A DNA stretch of 38,483 bases from CAYSBK01 sp964429265 (GCA_964429265.1 CAYSBK010000004.1:1-38483); one strand, 5' to 3'. Positions 23,891 through 32,370 are shown, counted from the stretch's first letter. The notes: generated from the letters alone by a model not told the origin. Program-made: numbers and translations.

Positions 23891-25270
23891 TCAACTCAAA
23901 CCCAAGCCGGCCGCCTCCTTGTCCAGCCCATATCGTTTCATCTTCTTGTACAGCGTGCTGCGGTTTATCTGCAGTTGCTTTGCGGTCTCTCTGCGGTTCC
24001 AGTGATTTGCCTGCAGGGCTTTGCGGATAATATCTCTCTCCGGCTCGGCAAGGGCCTGCCTCAGACCAGACCGCTTGTGAAGCCTGCGGGGTTCGGCTTG
24101 TTTTATCCAATCCGGCAGGTCTTCGAGAGTCACGAATCCACCCTTGCTCAGAAGTACCGCCCGCTCGATAACGTTCTGCAGTTGCCGCACGTTGCCGGGC
24201 CAGTCATACCGTTCCAGACACCGCAGCGCCGGCCCCGCGATGCCCAGCTTTTGTCGCTTGTGCTCGGCGCAATACTGCTTCAGAAAGTGCTGGGCCAGCA
24301 GCCGGATGTCGCCGGGCCTTTCCGCCAGCGGGGGCAGCTCTATCGTTACCACGTTGATACGGTAATAAAGGTCCTCCCGGAATCTCCCTGCCGCCACCAG
24401 CGCCTCGATGTCCTGGTTGGTCGCAAGTATCACCCTCGTATCAACGGTTATGGTCTTGTTGCTGCCCACAGGCTCGAACTGCCTGTCTTCCAGAACACGC
24501 AGCAGTTTCGCCTGCAGGGCCGGCGAGGCATTGGATATCTCGTCCAGAAAGATAGTCCCACCGTCTGCAACGAGGAATTTTCCCTGCTTGTTGCTGACAG
24601 CACCGGTAAACGCCCCGCGTACGTGACCGAACAATTCGCTTTCGAGCAGTGACTCCGGAAGTGCTCCACAACTGACTTCCACGAAAGGCCCGTCCCGGCG
24701 GGCCGACTGCTGGTGAATGGCGCGGGCCAGCAGGCTCTTGCCTGTGCCGGAAGGCCCCGTCATAAGAACCGTGGTGGTAGTATCGGCCACGGCAGCCACC
24801 AGCTCAAAGATCTTGGCCATCTTGTAATCCTGGCTGATGATGTTTTCAAGGCCGTACCCGCCCGTGGATTGGCCGTGCCGGCCCATATCTCCCCGCCCCT
24901 GCGATCGCTCTTTCAGCGCCTCCTGAACGGCCGAAACGAGCTGCGTTTCGGTTATCGGTTTGGTCAGATAGTCGCACGCCCCCGCCTTTATCGCCTTGAC
25001 TGCGTCCTGGATAGTGCCGGCGGCGGTCACAAAGATGGTGGCGATGTGCGGATAGTCGGCACGAATACGCTTCAGCAGGGCCAGTCCGTTGCCATCAGGA
25101 AGATTCGCCTCTGTGATAACAAGATCGTAGCGGTCGCCGCCAAGCTGCTGCGCTGCCTGCCTCAAAGTTCTTGCACGGGCGGTTTGAAAGCCGTATTCGG
25201 CAAGCAACTCCCGCAGGCCGGCCTCTGCTGCAGGATCGTCATCAACGATCAGAATCTTTTTGCCGTTCAT
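23891..25270 (-). CDS. NtrC-family sigma-54 activator with Glu at the phosphoacceptor site
   Basis: A 459-residue response regulator. The receiver (1-120) has the acidic triad at 10-12, Thr82 and Lys104 in the same positions as NtrC, but residue 54 is Glu (ITEANLPDG; codon GAG at 25109-25111) where the phosphorylated Asp should be. The AAA+ domain (about 155-385) has Walker A GPSGTGKS, the sigma-54 contact loop GAFTGA and Walker B GGTIFLDEI. A Fis-type helix-turn-helix (NRRETAKQLQINRSTLYKKM) ends it. In NtrC, Asp54 to Glu mimics phosphorylation and gives constitutive activity (established). No histidine kinase is adjacent. Start 25270 is preferred to an upstream ATG by family alignment. Confidence 0.93.
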   Translation of the reverse strand: MNGKKILIVDDDPAAEAGLRELLAEYGFQTARARTLRQAAQQLGGDRYDLVITEANLPDGNGLALLKRIRADYPHIATIFVTAAGTIQDAVKAIKAGACDYLTKPITETQLVSAVQEALKERSQGRGDMGRHGQSTGGYGLENIISQDYKMAKIFELVAAVADTTTTVLMTGPSGTGKSLLARAIHQQSARRDGPFVEVSCGALPESLLESELFGHVRGAFTGAVSNKQGKFLVADGGTIFLDEISNASPALQAKLLRVLEDRQFEPVGSNKTITVDTRVILATNQDIEALVAAGRFREDLYYRINVVTIELPPLAERPGDIRLLAQHFLKQYCAEHKRQKLGIAGPALRCLERYDWPGNVRQLQNVIERAVLLSKGGFVTLEDLPDWIKQAEPRRLHKRSGLRQALAEPERDIIRKALQANHWNRRETAKQLQINRSTLYKKMKRYGLDKEAAGLGLS

Positions 25271-25323
25271 CTTCCCCTGCCTGCCTTGTGCCGGGCCGTT
25301 ATCGCCCTGCATTACGGATGTCA

Positions 25324-25351
25324 ATCATAGACGCCCGCAAGCAACAGTCAA
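25324..25351 (-). promoter_or_regulatory. Promoter for the NtrC-like gene
   Basis: On the minus strand TTGACT (25346-25351) and TATGAT (25324-25329) are 16 bases apart, giving a leader of about 45 bases. Confidence 0.55.
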
Positions 25352-25455
25352 GCACGATGTTGAAAAAAGGCAACAAATGGTGACTCCAGGACAACGGCCC
25401 CGGCGGATGTCTCGCCCCACCGGCACACCGCCGTAATGCCGCCGGCTTGACTGGT

Positions 25456-25500
25456 CTTACCTGAAAAGCCGGTCACATCAGCGACCGGTTCAGCGGTAAG
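25456..25500 (-). terminator. Hairpin downstream of dapF
   Basis: Immediately after the dapF stop, an interrupted long stem folds from CTTACC...CCGGTC against GACCGG...GTAAG with an 8-base loop. Read on the minus strand the second arm contains TTTTC, but there is no clean T tail, so the terminator call is tentative; a protein-binding site is the alternative. Confidence 0.4.
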
Positions 25501-25509
25501 CTCCGGAAG

Positions 25510-26385
25510 CTAACCAGGCCAGATTCCGCTGAAGACCTCCACGGCCGGGCCTGTCATATACACGCAGTCGTCGGCCTCGGCCCAGTTGAGCTTCAGGTCG
25601 CCGCCGGGCAGGTGGGCCGTGCAGCGACGCGACAGCCTCCCCGTAAGCACCCCCGCCACGCAGCAGGCACACGCACCCGTGCCGCAGGCCAGCGTCAGTC
25701 CGCTGCCCCGCTCCCACGTAGCCATCGTAAACTCGCTCGGCTTGTCCACGCGCACGAAATGTACGTTGACACGGTTTGGGAAAATGCTGTGGTTTTCTAT
25801 GATCGGCCCGAAGACCTGCAGTTGCTGGGCCGAGATATCGTTGCGAAAAAACACCGCGTGAGGGTTGCCCATGGAAACACAGGTCATTCTGAAGGCCCTG
25901 CTTTGAAACTGCATCGGCTGGTCGATAATCTCCCGCACCGGCAGCTTTACGGGGATTTGGTCGGCCTGCAGAATGGGCCGGCCCATATTAACCGTTACCT
26001 TTTGCACCCTCTTTTTCTTGTCCACAGTCAGCCCCACCGTCAACACGCCGCGACCCGTCTCGATTTTCAGCGAGTTGTCGCACGTGCCCTGCCCCGGTAT
26101 CTCAAGGGCCGGACCGGGCTTGGCCAGTTTATGCTCGTAGAGGAACTTCGCCGCGCAGCGTATGCCGTTGCCGCACATCTCGGCCTCCGAACCGTCGGCG
26201 TTGAAGATGCGTATCCGGGCATCGGCCCGGCGCGAGGGGCCGATCAGTATCAGCCCGTCGGCACCTATCCCGAAATGCCGGTCGCTCAATAGCGGCGCAA
26301 GCCGGGCCGGGTTGCGCACCTTTTCCTCGAAGCAGTTGACGTAGATATAGTCGTTGCCCAGGCCCTGCATCTTTGTGAACTTCAT
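25510..26385 (-). CDS. dapF: Diaminopimelate epimerase (DapF)
   Basis: A 291-residue DapF, interconverting LL- and meso-diaminopimelate. I start at 26385, where AAGGAG is seven bases upstream and MQGLGNDYIYV follows; the longer frame is not supported. The two catalytic thiols are Cys71 (AEMCGNGIRC) and Cys234 (LTLACGTGACA), each in the expected motif. GNPHAVFF and FPNRVNVHFV also fit. Length is slightly above average. It continues the DapL route encoded at 4.0 kb. It follows the UGDH/GT4/GH130 genes by 113 bases and may have its own promoter in that gap. Confidence 0.95.
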   Translation of the reverse strand: MKFTKMQGLGNDYIYVNCFEEKVRNPARLAPLLSDRHFGIGADGLILIGPSRRADARIRIFNADGSEAEMCGNGIRCAAKFLYEHKLAKPGPALEIPGQGTCDNSLKIETGRGVLTVGLTVDKKKRVQKVTVNMGRPILQADQIPVKLPVREIIDQPMQFQSRAFRMTCVSMGNPHAVFFRNDISAQQLQVFGPIIENHSIFPNRVNVHFVRVDKPSEFTMATWERGSGLTLACGTGACACCVAGVLTGRLSRRCTAHLPGGDLKLNWAEADDCVYMTGPAVEVFSGIWPG

Positions 26386-26498
26386 CTCTGATCTCCTTGA
26401 TGCTGATACCGGCCGCATTATAAGCCCGGCCGCCACAAAATCAAGGCAACGTCCCCCTGGCTCCGCATTGACTTCATCACGCAGTCGCAGCGGGCGTT

Positions 26499-27437
26499 TT
26501 ACGGAAGCGCGGGGCGGGAATTGCTCAGGCAAAGCTCGACCAGCTCGTCGATGCGGGCCGTTCCAGCACACATCACGGTGTCGGCGGCTCCCCAGTACAG
26601 CTTAACGGTCCCGTCATCCTCGGGCACCGCGGCGCACGTGAACACTACGTTCGGAACGTATCCGACGCGCTCACACTGGTCTTGCGGTTCGAGTATCCAG
26701 CGGTCGGCGACACCGACGACCTGCGAAGGGTCGTCGAGCCTGTGCAGCGCCGCACCGAGCCTGTAAACGCAGCCCGCCATCGTCTCGAAGACGCCGTGGT
26801 AGATATTGAGCCAGCCCTTTTCGGTTTTTATCGGCGGGGCACCCGGGCCTATCTTCATCTGGTCCCAGTGGTAAGGGGCCGGCTTGATGAGCACCCTTGA
26901 GTCGCCCCAGTGCACCAGGTCCGGCGAGTAGCTTATCCAGATAGCCCACGGATTCAGTTCAGTATGGGGTCTGTCCAGCCGGGCATATCGGCCGGCGATT
27001 TTCTCCGGAAACAGCACAACGTTGCGGTGGTCCGACTCGGTTATAAGCGCCACACGTTCAACTGATTTGAAGTCCGTCGTTCTGGCCAGGCCGATCCGCA
27101 CGCCGTGACGCGAGTACGCGCTGTAGGTGATATAGTAATGCCCGTCAAGCAGTGTGATGCGAGGGTCTTCAACGCCGAATTCTTCATATTCATCGAAAGG
27201 CGGCTGGTCACCCGGCTCCATAAAAGGCTCGGGTGCGACCTGGAAGCTCAAGCCGTCCCGGCTTTCGGCCAGTCCTATCACCGAGCGACCCGTTGCGAGG
27301 TGGCTGCGAAACAACATAACGTAACCGCCCCGGAACTTCACGACGCCGGCATTGTGAACGGTATGTACCGGATACGGCACATCGTCCTTCGTGAGGATGG
27401 GATTGCCCGGATAACGATTGACCAGTGGTTCTTTCAT
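26499..27437 (-). CDS. Glycoside hydrolase family 130 protein
   Basis: A 312-residue five-bladed beta-propeller enzyme of GH130. Most characterised members are phosphorylases of beta-1,4- or beta-1,2-mannosides; some are hydrolases. N-terminal RYPGNPILTKDD, then FRSHL, FGVEDPRITLLDG (catalytic Asp region) and YHWDQMKIGPGAPPIKTEKGWLNIYHG are family signatures. The phosphate-binding residues cannot be judged without alignment. It is 17 bases below a GT4 gene and below a nucleotide-sugar dehydrogenase, so it is likely part of a glycan-making or recycling unit. There is no signal peptide; it should act in the cytoplasm. Confidence 0.88.
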   Translation of the reverse strand: MKEPLVNRYPGNPILTKDDVPYPVHTVHNAGVVKFRGGYVMLFRSHLATGRSVIGLAESRDGLSFQVAPEPFMEPGDQPPFDEYEEFGVEDPRITLLDGHYYITYSAYSRHGVRIGLARTTDFKSVERVALITESDHRNVVLFPEKIAGRYARLDRPHTELNPWAIWISYSPDLVHWGDSRVLIKPAPYHWDQMKIGPGAPPIKTEKGWLNIYHGVFETMAGCVYRLGAALHRLDDPSQVVGVADRWILEPQDQCERVGYVPNVVFTCAAVPEDDGTVKLYWGAADTVMCAGTARIDELVELCLSNSRPALP

Positions 27438-27454
27438 TGCGGGTTTGGCCGTGG

Positions 27455-28498
27455 CTATGATTTCTTTTCCGCCTCCCGTCGGAAGATTTCGGCATACACC
27501 TTTTCGTAATTCGCGACCATCCGGTCAATGGTGAAGTTTTCTTCCACGTGCCGGCGGCATTTACGGCGGTCGATGCGGTCTATTCTGCCGAGGGCCTCCA
27601 CTGCTTCATCGACGCCGTTGACCAGGTAACCGGTCACGCCATCGGCGATGACCTCCCGGCAGGAGCCGAGGTCCATCGCAATCACGGGCACGCCCGCAGC
27701 CATCGACTCGGCCATTACCAGCCCGAATCGTTCCGGAATAGTGTTGAGGTGCACCACCGCGTAAGCTTCCTTCAGCAGTGCGTCGCGCTGCGGCGGATTG
27801 ACCGGACCGATGAACTTGATGAGCTTGCCGTCGATATGGGGTTTGACCTCGTTGTCGAAATAATCCTGGTCCTGGATGATTCCTGCAAGTATAAGTTCCC
27901 GGCCGGCCTTTTTTGCGACCTCGATAGCCAGATGAAAACCCTTGTCGGGATGTATCCGTCCGTAACAGACGAGCTTGTCGCCGGGCGTCGGCCTGAAGGT
28001 CAGGTTTGAAAGATCGATACCGTTGTAAACCGTCGCCAGGTACGGCAGGCCCGGGTCCCGGTCGGCGTCGCTTATCGAGACATAGTACGTGTCCTTGTGG
28101 TCGTGGTAAACCCGCAGGATATCAGGGTGCGAAAAGCCGTGAATGGTCGTGAGCATCGGCGTTCTTATAAAGGGCAGGTATGTCAACGGCAGGTAGTCGA
28201 AGTTGTTGTGAATCAGGTCGAACTCATCGGCCATCTGCATCGCCTTGGAGATGTGCAGACACGTTGACACCAGGGGTATCTGGCTTTTGTCTTCTTCGTA
28301 ACCCCGGTCGATCCAGCCGACCAGCCGTGCCTTTGTTATGGATTCTCTCGTGGCAAACAGCGTGATGTTTTTCCAGCCCCGTTTGACCAAACCCTCGGTG
28401 ATGTTGCTGGCGACGGTTTCCCAGGCGCCGTAAGCCCGCGGCGGTGTCCGCCAGGCCACAGGTGCCAGTATGGCTATTCTCTTGTCCTTGATATCCAT
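27455..28498 (-). CDS. Glycosyltransferase, GT4 type
   Basis: A 347-residue retaining GT-B glycosyltransferase. The N-terminal half has APVAWRTPPRAYGAWE and FDLIHNNFDY; the C-terminal half has VCYGRIHPDKGFHLAIEVAKKAG and the donor-binding EX7E motif ERFGLVMAESMAAGVPVI. Acceptor and donor cannot be read from the sequence. It stands between a UDP-glucose/GDP-mannose dehydrogenase-like gene (24 bases upstream) and GH130 (17 bases downstream). No membrane helix is visible; the enzyme is probably cytosolic or membrane-peripheral. Confidence 0.9.
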   Translation of the reverse strand: MDIKDKRIAILAPVAWRTPPRAYGAWETVASNITEGLVKRGWKNITLFATRESITKARLVGWIDRGYEEDKSQIPLVSTCLHISKAMQMADEFDLIHNNFDYLPLTYLPFIRTPMLTTIHGFSHPDILRVYHDHKDTYYVSISDADRDPGLPYLATVYNGIDLSNLTFRPTPGDKLVCYGRIHPDKGFHLAIEVAKKAGRELILAGIIQDQDYFDNEVKPHIDGKLIKFIGPVNPPQRDALLKEAYAVVHLNTIPERFGLVMAESMAAGVPVIAMDLGSCREVIADGVTGYLVNGVDEAVEALGRIDRIDRRKCRRHVEENFTIDRMVANYEKVYAEIFRREAEKKS

Positions 28499-28522
28499 TT
28501 TGACTGACTTGCCCTTACCACG

Positions 28523-30160
28523 TTAGCCGCCCTTTTGCATAACATCCTTCTTTATCCGCTGAATGTGTCCGCGGCCGAGCCCTTTCACCTCGCAACCCAG
28601 CTCGAAGTACCTGCGAATTCGCTCGTCCGTCAATATCCCGAAACAGTCTATCACCGCAATCGGCCCACCGGCCCATTCGACCACCTTTTCAGGTTCCAGC
28701 GCCAGGTAAGGTTCGTGCGGCACCGCCAGTACCATCGCCTGAACCCCCTTCAGCGCTTCCGGCAGATCGTGCTGGACTCGTACCTGTGCCAGCCGGGCCT
28801 GGTTGCGGAAGAACCGCGACCGTGAATGCCCTCGTGCCGGATACTCATCCTGTTTTTCTAACTCGTACCAGTGCTCGACGTACGGGTCGTGAACGCGTAT
28901 CTCGGCACCCATTTCGGCCAGCTTCCGGGCCACTATCTCCGAGCCGCTGTAGCGCGTATCACCGACGTCCTGGCGGTAGCTGGCCCCGCACAACAACACC
29001 ACGGCGCCGCCGGTGGTTCGGCCCATATTTCTCAGGGCATCTCTTGTCAGCTCGGCCGCGTGCAGGCCGCGGGTGTCGTTTATATCAATGGCGGTGGTGG
29101 TCATTCTGAAAATGTCGTCGTCGAAGCCGAGTATGTGCCTGTAGGCCCAGTGGCCCAGCCCGCCGTCCTTCGGCAGGCAGTAGCCTCCAATGCCCGGGCC
29201 GGGAAAGATGATGTTGTCGTGGGTGGGCCTGACCTTGATGGCTTCTATGACCTTTATCAGGTCAACGCCGTTGCGCTCGGCAAAAAGGCTCCACTCATCC
29301 AGAAAGGCAAGGATCGTCGCACGGTACGAGTTCTCGATTATCTTTGTGGTTTCTGATTCGATTGGCCGGTCCATCACGGTCAGCGGGTACTTTTCCGTAT
29401 TGAGCACCTCGGTAAGGAACTTCTCGACCCGCTGTCGCGCCTGGTCGTTGCAGCCCGCGCATACCCGCCAGAAATCGCGTATGGAAGCCACGTACTCTCT
29501 GCCCGGCATAACCCGCTCGAAACTGTGGGCCAGAATCGGTTCGCTTTGGATGCCGCGGTCGGCAAAGGCCTTCTTCAGGATAGGCCAGGCCACGTACTCG
29601 GTAGTGCCGGGGGCGACCGTCGTCTCGATCAATACCAGGCAATTCGGCGGTATCTTGCTGCCGACGGTCTCAAGCGTGGCCTCCAGGGCCGCCATATCCA
29701 CGCTGCCGGTTCGCATATTACCGAGGTCCTTCTTGATGTAGTCGCACTGCACGTCGACGACCACGCAATCGGCAAGCTTAAGGCAATCGCTGTTATACGT
29801 GGCTACCAGCGTTTTCTTTTCCAGCACGCATCGCCGGATCATAGGCTCCACTTCAGGGTCTTCGGCCCTGACCGGTGCCTGGCCCCGGTTCAGCAGCGGT
29901 ATCTTCCAGTAACTGCGCGTACTGGGCCGCTGGCAGCCAATGACGAACTTGCTGGGTTTGCCGGTCTGTTTGTCAACGGTATCGGCCACGATCGCCGCCA
30001 TAACCGCCCCGACGAAACCGACCCCCATAACCACGACGATTTCCTGGCCCTGTTGCCTGGCAGACTCGGCCAGCGACTTGATGCGCTCGAACTCAGCGGC
30101 ATACTCGTTGTCCTGCGGGATTGGAAACTTTTCACCATCCGGACTTACCGAGTAACTCAT
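28523..30160 (-). CDS. Nucleotide-sugar dehydrogenase (UDP-glucose/GDP-mannose family)
   Basis: A 545-residue member of the UGDH family, which oxidises the C6 of a nucleotide sugar to the uronate using two NAD+. The second of two close ATGs (30160) is preferred because GAGG is eight bases upstream. The Rossmann motif GVGFVG is at 46-51; the catalytic Cys328 is in GIGGYCLPKD; FERVMPG and IIENSYRA are conserved. It is about 100 residues longer than usual, with an N-terminal extension of about 40 residues and an insertion near 430-465 (YELEKQDEYPARGHSRSRFF). Substrate cannot be fixed; the adjoining GT4 and GH130 suggest a mannose- or glucose-derived glycan. Confidence 0.9.
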   Translation of the reverse strand: MSYSVSPDGEKFPIPQDNEYAAEFERIKSLAESARQQGQEIVVVMGVGFVGAVMAAIVADTVDKQTGKPSKFVIGCQRPSTRSYWKIPLLNRGQAPVRAEDPEVEPMIRRCVLEKKTLVATYNSDCLKLADCVVVDVQCDYIKKDLGNMRTGSVDMAALEATLETVGSKIPPNCLVLIETTVAPGTTEYVAWPILKKAFADRGIQSEPILAHSFERVMPGREYVASIRDFWRVCAGCNDQARQRVEKFLTEVLNTEKYPLTVMDRPIESETTKIIENSYRATILAFLDEWSLFAERNGVDLIKVIEAIKVRPTHDNIIFPGPGIGGYCLPKDGGLGHWAYRHILGFDDDIFRMTTTAIDINDTRGLHAAELTRDALRNMGRTTGGAVVLLCGASYRQDVGDTRYSGSEIVARKLAEMGAEIRVHDPYVEHWYELEKQDEYPARGHSRSRFFRNQARLAQVRVQHDLPEALKGVQAMVLAVPHEPYLALEPEKVVEWAGGPIAVIDCFGILTDERIRRYFELGCEVKGLGRGHIQRIKKDVMQKGG

Positions 30161-30262
30161 TACCATAACCTCGCCTTACCAAAAATCCTTGCGGTTGAGC
30201 CTGCACAAGGCACAGGCAATCGTGCGACAGATTTTAGCCGTTTGTGCAAAGGGGTCAAACCG

Positions 30263-31147
30263 CTACTGTATATTTTCACCCTGCGGGGCCGACGGCTTTA
30301 TAACTACCTCGCGCACCTGCAGGTGCCCGCTCGCGCCGGCCGAGCCGGGTGCTACATACAGCCCAACCTTCCCTGCCGCTCGCCCAGCATTGACTGAGCC
30401 GACCTGTTCACCGTTAAGCCATATCCGAATCCGGCCGCCCTGCACCGCCACGGAGATGGTGTTCCAGCCCTCGGCCGCAAACAGTTCCGGCCGCAAACTT
30501 CTCATCACAGCTCTTCCTGTTTCGTCCAGGAGGCTGCCCGGCGGTGTCGCCTGGTGGTCGCTATCCAACAGCACAACCTGAAGACCGTCCCCGCCGGCTT
30601 CTGCCCCAACAAGCAACCACGCTCGGATAGGCGGCTCGGCACGGAATGTCACCGCCAACAGATAATCCCGGTAAACCAGGCGGCTCAACAACCTGCCGGG
30701 ACGATTCGTTCTGCCCGGAATTGCGAAGATGGAGGACTGCCGGACCGTCCAAACAGAATCTCCCGAGACATCCCAGTTGTCGAGGTTCTCTCCATCGAAC
30801 AGTTCGGTCCACTGGTCGCCGGCCCGGTCTGTGGAACCCTGTGAGTTCTTCCTGACGATGTTATGTGTTCCGTGACAGTCGGTGCAGACGGAGTCTTGAG
30901 CTATGGTTCTTCCGTTGGGCCGTGCGCAGCCGAGCCATTTTTTTCGGAACCGTTCCACCGCAACGGCTTTGCGATGCGGGCCGTGACAACTTCTACACAT
31001 TGACTCGACCTCTGCCCGGCCGAAAAGCCTGTCCGGCTTGGTCATCAGCATCTCGTCGTGCATATGATGGCCCGAATCACAGCAAGGGCGCTGCCGCCGC
31101 GCGTTATGGCTGCGTGGACTTCCTGGATTTGCGGGGCGGCTGGTCAA
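30263..31147 (-). CDS. Heme-motif / DUF1080 protein, N-terminus apparently lost
   Basis: Two CxxCH heme-binding motifs (CRSCH at 51-55, CTDCH at 88-92 of the longest reading) precede a DUF1080 (3-keto-disaccharide hydrolase-like concanavalin fold) domain that opens with WTELFDGENLDNW and ends in a VREVVIK strand. c-type heme attachment needs export, but no signal peptide can be read: the frame opens with a TTG inside the preceding gene or an ATG at 31063. An in-frame CDSGH at 23-27 looks like a third heme motif whose second Cys became Gly. I read this as a truncated or decaying gene, though translation of the rest is not disproved. Confidence 0.65.
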   Translation of the reverse strand: MTSRPANPGSPRSHNARRQRPCCDSGHHMHDEMLMTKPDRLFGRAEVESMCRSCHGPHRKAVAVERFRKKWLGCARPNGRTIAQDSVCTDCHGTHNIVRKNSQGSTDRAGDQWTELFDGENLDNWDVSGDSVWTVRQSSIFAIPGRTNRPGRLLSRLVYRDYLLAVTFRAEPPIRAWLLVGAEAGGDGLQVVLLDSDHQATPPGSLLDETGRAVMRSLRPELFAAEGWNTISVAVQGGRIRIWLNGEQVGSVNAGRAAGKVGLYVAPGSAGASGHLQVREVVIKPSAPQGENIQ

Positions 31148-31427
31148 GACCCTGAGGTTCAGCCACCTTGCGGTAGCCGAGGGCCTTTATGACCTCGAAG
31201 ACCTCGGTCCAGGTGGGGAAGGGACGCCGGTTTTTCCTCTTGTATTCGTCGATGGCCATCAGGAACTCGAACTGTTCGTCCGACATCTGGCCTTCTTCGG
31301 CGGCCTTGCGGTCGTCACTTCGACGCCTGCCGGGGCCGCGTCGACGTTCCAGCCCGAGCCGTCTGTCAACGACGTTCTGCCTGCGGTCTTTGCCCGTACG
31401 GCGCTCTGGAAAGTGCTGATCGGTCAT
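31104..31427 (-). CDS. Small basic conserved hypothetical protein
   Basis: A 107-residue protein. The N-terminal 45 residues are packed with Arg pairs (ERRTGKDRR, DRRLGLERRR, GRRRSDDRK), followed by a helical, more conserved-looking core (MSDEQFEFLMAIDEYKRKN and PFPTWTEVFEVIKALGYRKV). The repeated DRR/ERR units resemble linkers seen near PilZ-type proteins, but no PilZ domain is present. I recognise it only as a planctomycete-type hypothetical. Its last 44 bases overlap the TTG-initiated reading of the heme/DUF1080 gene. Confidence 0.65.
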   Translation of the reverse strand: MTDQHFPERRTGKDRRQNVVDRRLGLERRRGPGRRRSDDRKAAEEGQMSDEQFEFLMAIDEYKRKNRRPFPTWTEVFEVIKALGYRKVAEPQGLDQPPRKSRKSTQP

Positions 31428-31476
31428 TGCTGGCCTCGCTCAAGCGCTGCTATCGCTTCAGCAATCCCCCGCCCTG

Positions 31477-31797
31477 CTAAAACTGCTCGTCAAAAATATC
31501 TCCGCCCAGGTCCGTTTCATCCTCATCTTCCAGGGCGAAGTCATAGAAGTCATCGTAGGCGTCCTGCGACTCAATGACGACGTGGGCCTCATCCAGGTAC
31601 TCCTCGGGGACCATCACGGCATAGCCGCCCAGGCCGGCCGAGTCTTCGCTTTGCTGCCTGATGACGGCCGGAATATCGTTGTTCTTCAGCAGGGCCTCGC
31701 GGTCTTTTGCCTCCTCCATATCCTCGGTTACCATAACCACGACCAGGTCTTGGACCTCGGTTTGTGAACGATCGCTTTTTCTGGGACGCTTTGCCAT
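31477..31797 (-). CDS. DUF2007-like putative signal-transducing protein
   Basis: A 106-residue acidic protein. The core LVVVMVTEDMEEAKDREALLKNNDIPAVI followed by GGYAVMVPEEYLDEAHVVIES fits the DUF2007 pattern, a small ferredoxin-like domain of unknown role found in many bacteria. A GGGAGGT ribosome site is six bases from the ATG. The tail is very acidic (EDEDETDLGGDIFDEQF). The 49-base gap to the next gene suggests they are co-transcribed. Confidence 0.75.
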   Translation of the reverse strand: MAKRPRKSDRSQTEVQDLVVVMVTEDMEEAKDREALLKNNDIPAVIRQQSEDSAGLGGYAVMVPEEYLDEAHVVIESQDAYDDFYDFALEDEDETDLGGDIFDEQF

Positions 31798-32025
31798 TTT
31801 TACCTCCCTAACCAGCCAAAACTTCCCGAAACCAGGTTAACTGTTCTCCTCTACCGGTCTTTGGTAAATACCTTCGTCAAAATGGCGGCTGCCAATTATG
31901 AAAAATTGAACCGCCCGCACAAAAAATGGTGCCCCGGCCTGCATGGCCGCTTGCAGAGGGTACGACCGTCGTTGCCGGATTGTGCGTCGAGTTGCAAAAA
32001 ATTGTGGCCCTGCGGCATTTTTTCC

Positions 32026-32054
32026 TTGTAAAGCAACCCCCACCGCAGTAATAA
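32026..32054 (+). promoter_or_regulatory. Promoter candidate for the histone gene
   Basis: TTGTAA (32026-32031) and TAATAA (32049-32054) are 17 bases apart. The leader would be about 75 bases and contains the hairpin at 32074-32093. Confidence 0.45.
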
Positions 32055-32073
32055 CAAGGCCCTGGTAAGGTGC

Positions 32074-32093
32074 GACCCGCCGTCAGGCGGGTC
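32074..32093 (+). promoter_or_regulatory. Perfect GC stem-loop in the histone gene leader
   Basis: GACCCGCC (32074-32081), loop GTCA, GGCGGGTC (32086-32093): eight base pairs, all matched, about 45 bases before the histone ATG. A related CCCGCC-AGG-CGGG element lies downstream at about 32412-32424. Confidence 0.5.
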
Positions 32094-32137
32094 TGCCGGG
32101 TTCTAGTAACGACAGCCTTTTTCATGGAGGACAGAGA

Positions 32138-32326
32138 ATGGCGAAGAAGAAGAAGGAGCCCCTGGTTGTTGCAAGCAAGGTCAGAGCATACATCAAGAGC
32201 AAGAAGATGCTGACCTCGTCAGAGGCGGTGGCCGCGATAAGCGACGCCGTGTACGAGCTAATCGACAAGGCCGTCACACGAGCCAAGGCGAATCGCCGCA
32301 GCACAATCAAGGCACAGGACCTATAA
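32138..32326 (+). CDS. Bacterial single-domain histone
   Basis: A 62-residue protein that reads as one histone fold: basic start MAKKKKEPLVVASKVRAYIK (helix 1), SSEAVAAISDAVYELIDKAV (long helix 2), then the strap and RSTIKAQDL with the conserved R-x-T-x4-D signature (Arg54, Thr56, Asp61). The pattern LVVxSKVxxYIK ... RxT...xD is that of the small bacterial histones known from Bdellovibrio and found in some planctomycetes and other bacteria. It should dimerise and bind or coat DNA. GGAGG stands eight bases before the ATG. It is a monocistronic unit with its own promoter and downstream hairpins. The assignment is by motif and was not searched against a database. Confidence 0.88.
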   Translation: MAKKKKEPLVVASKVRAYIKSKKMLTSSEAVAAISDAVYELIDKAVTRAKANRRSTIKAQDL

Positions 32327-32370
32327 GCCGCACGTAAGGGGCACTCTGGCTGCAGCCTGACCCGCCACGC

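Larger units (their letters stand above)
31798..32137. other. Divergent intergenic region upstream of the histone gene
   Basis: 340 bases without a gene. It is AT-richer than its surroundings, with several A and T runs (around 31900-31925 and 31995-32025). It holds the histone promoter candidate and the 5' leader hairpin. Nothing else was recognised. Confidence 0.5.
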
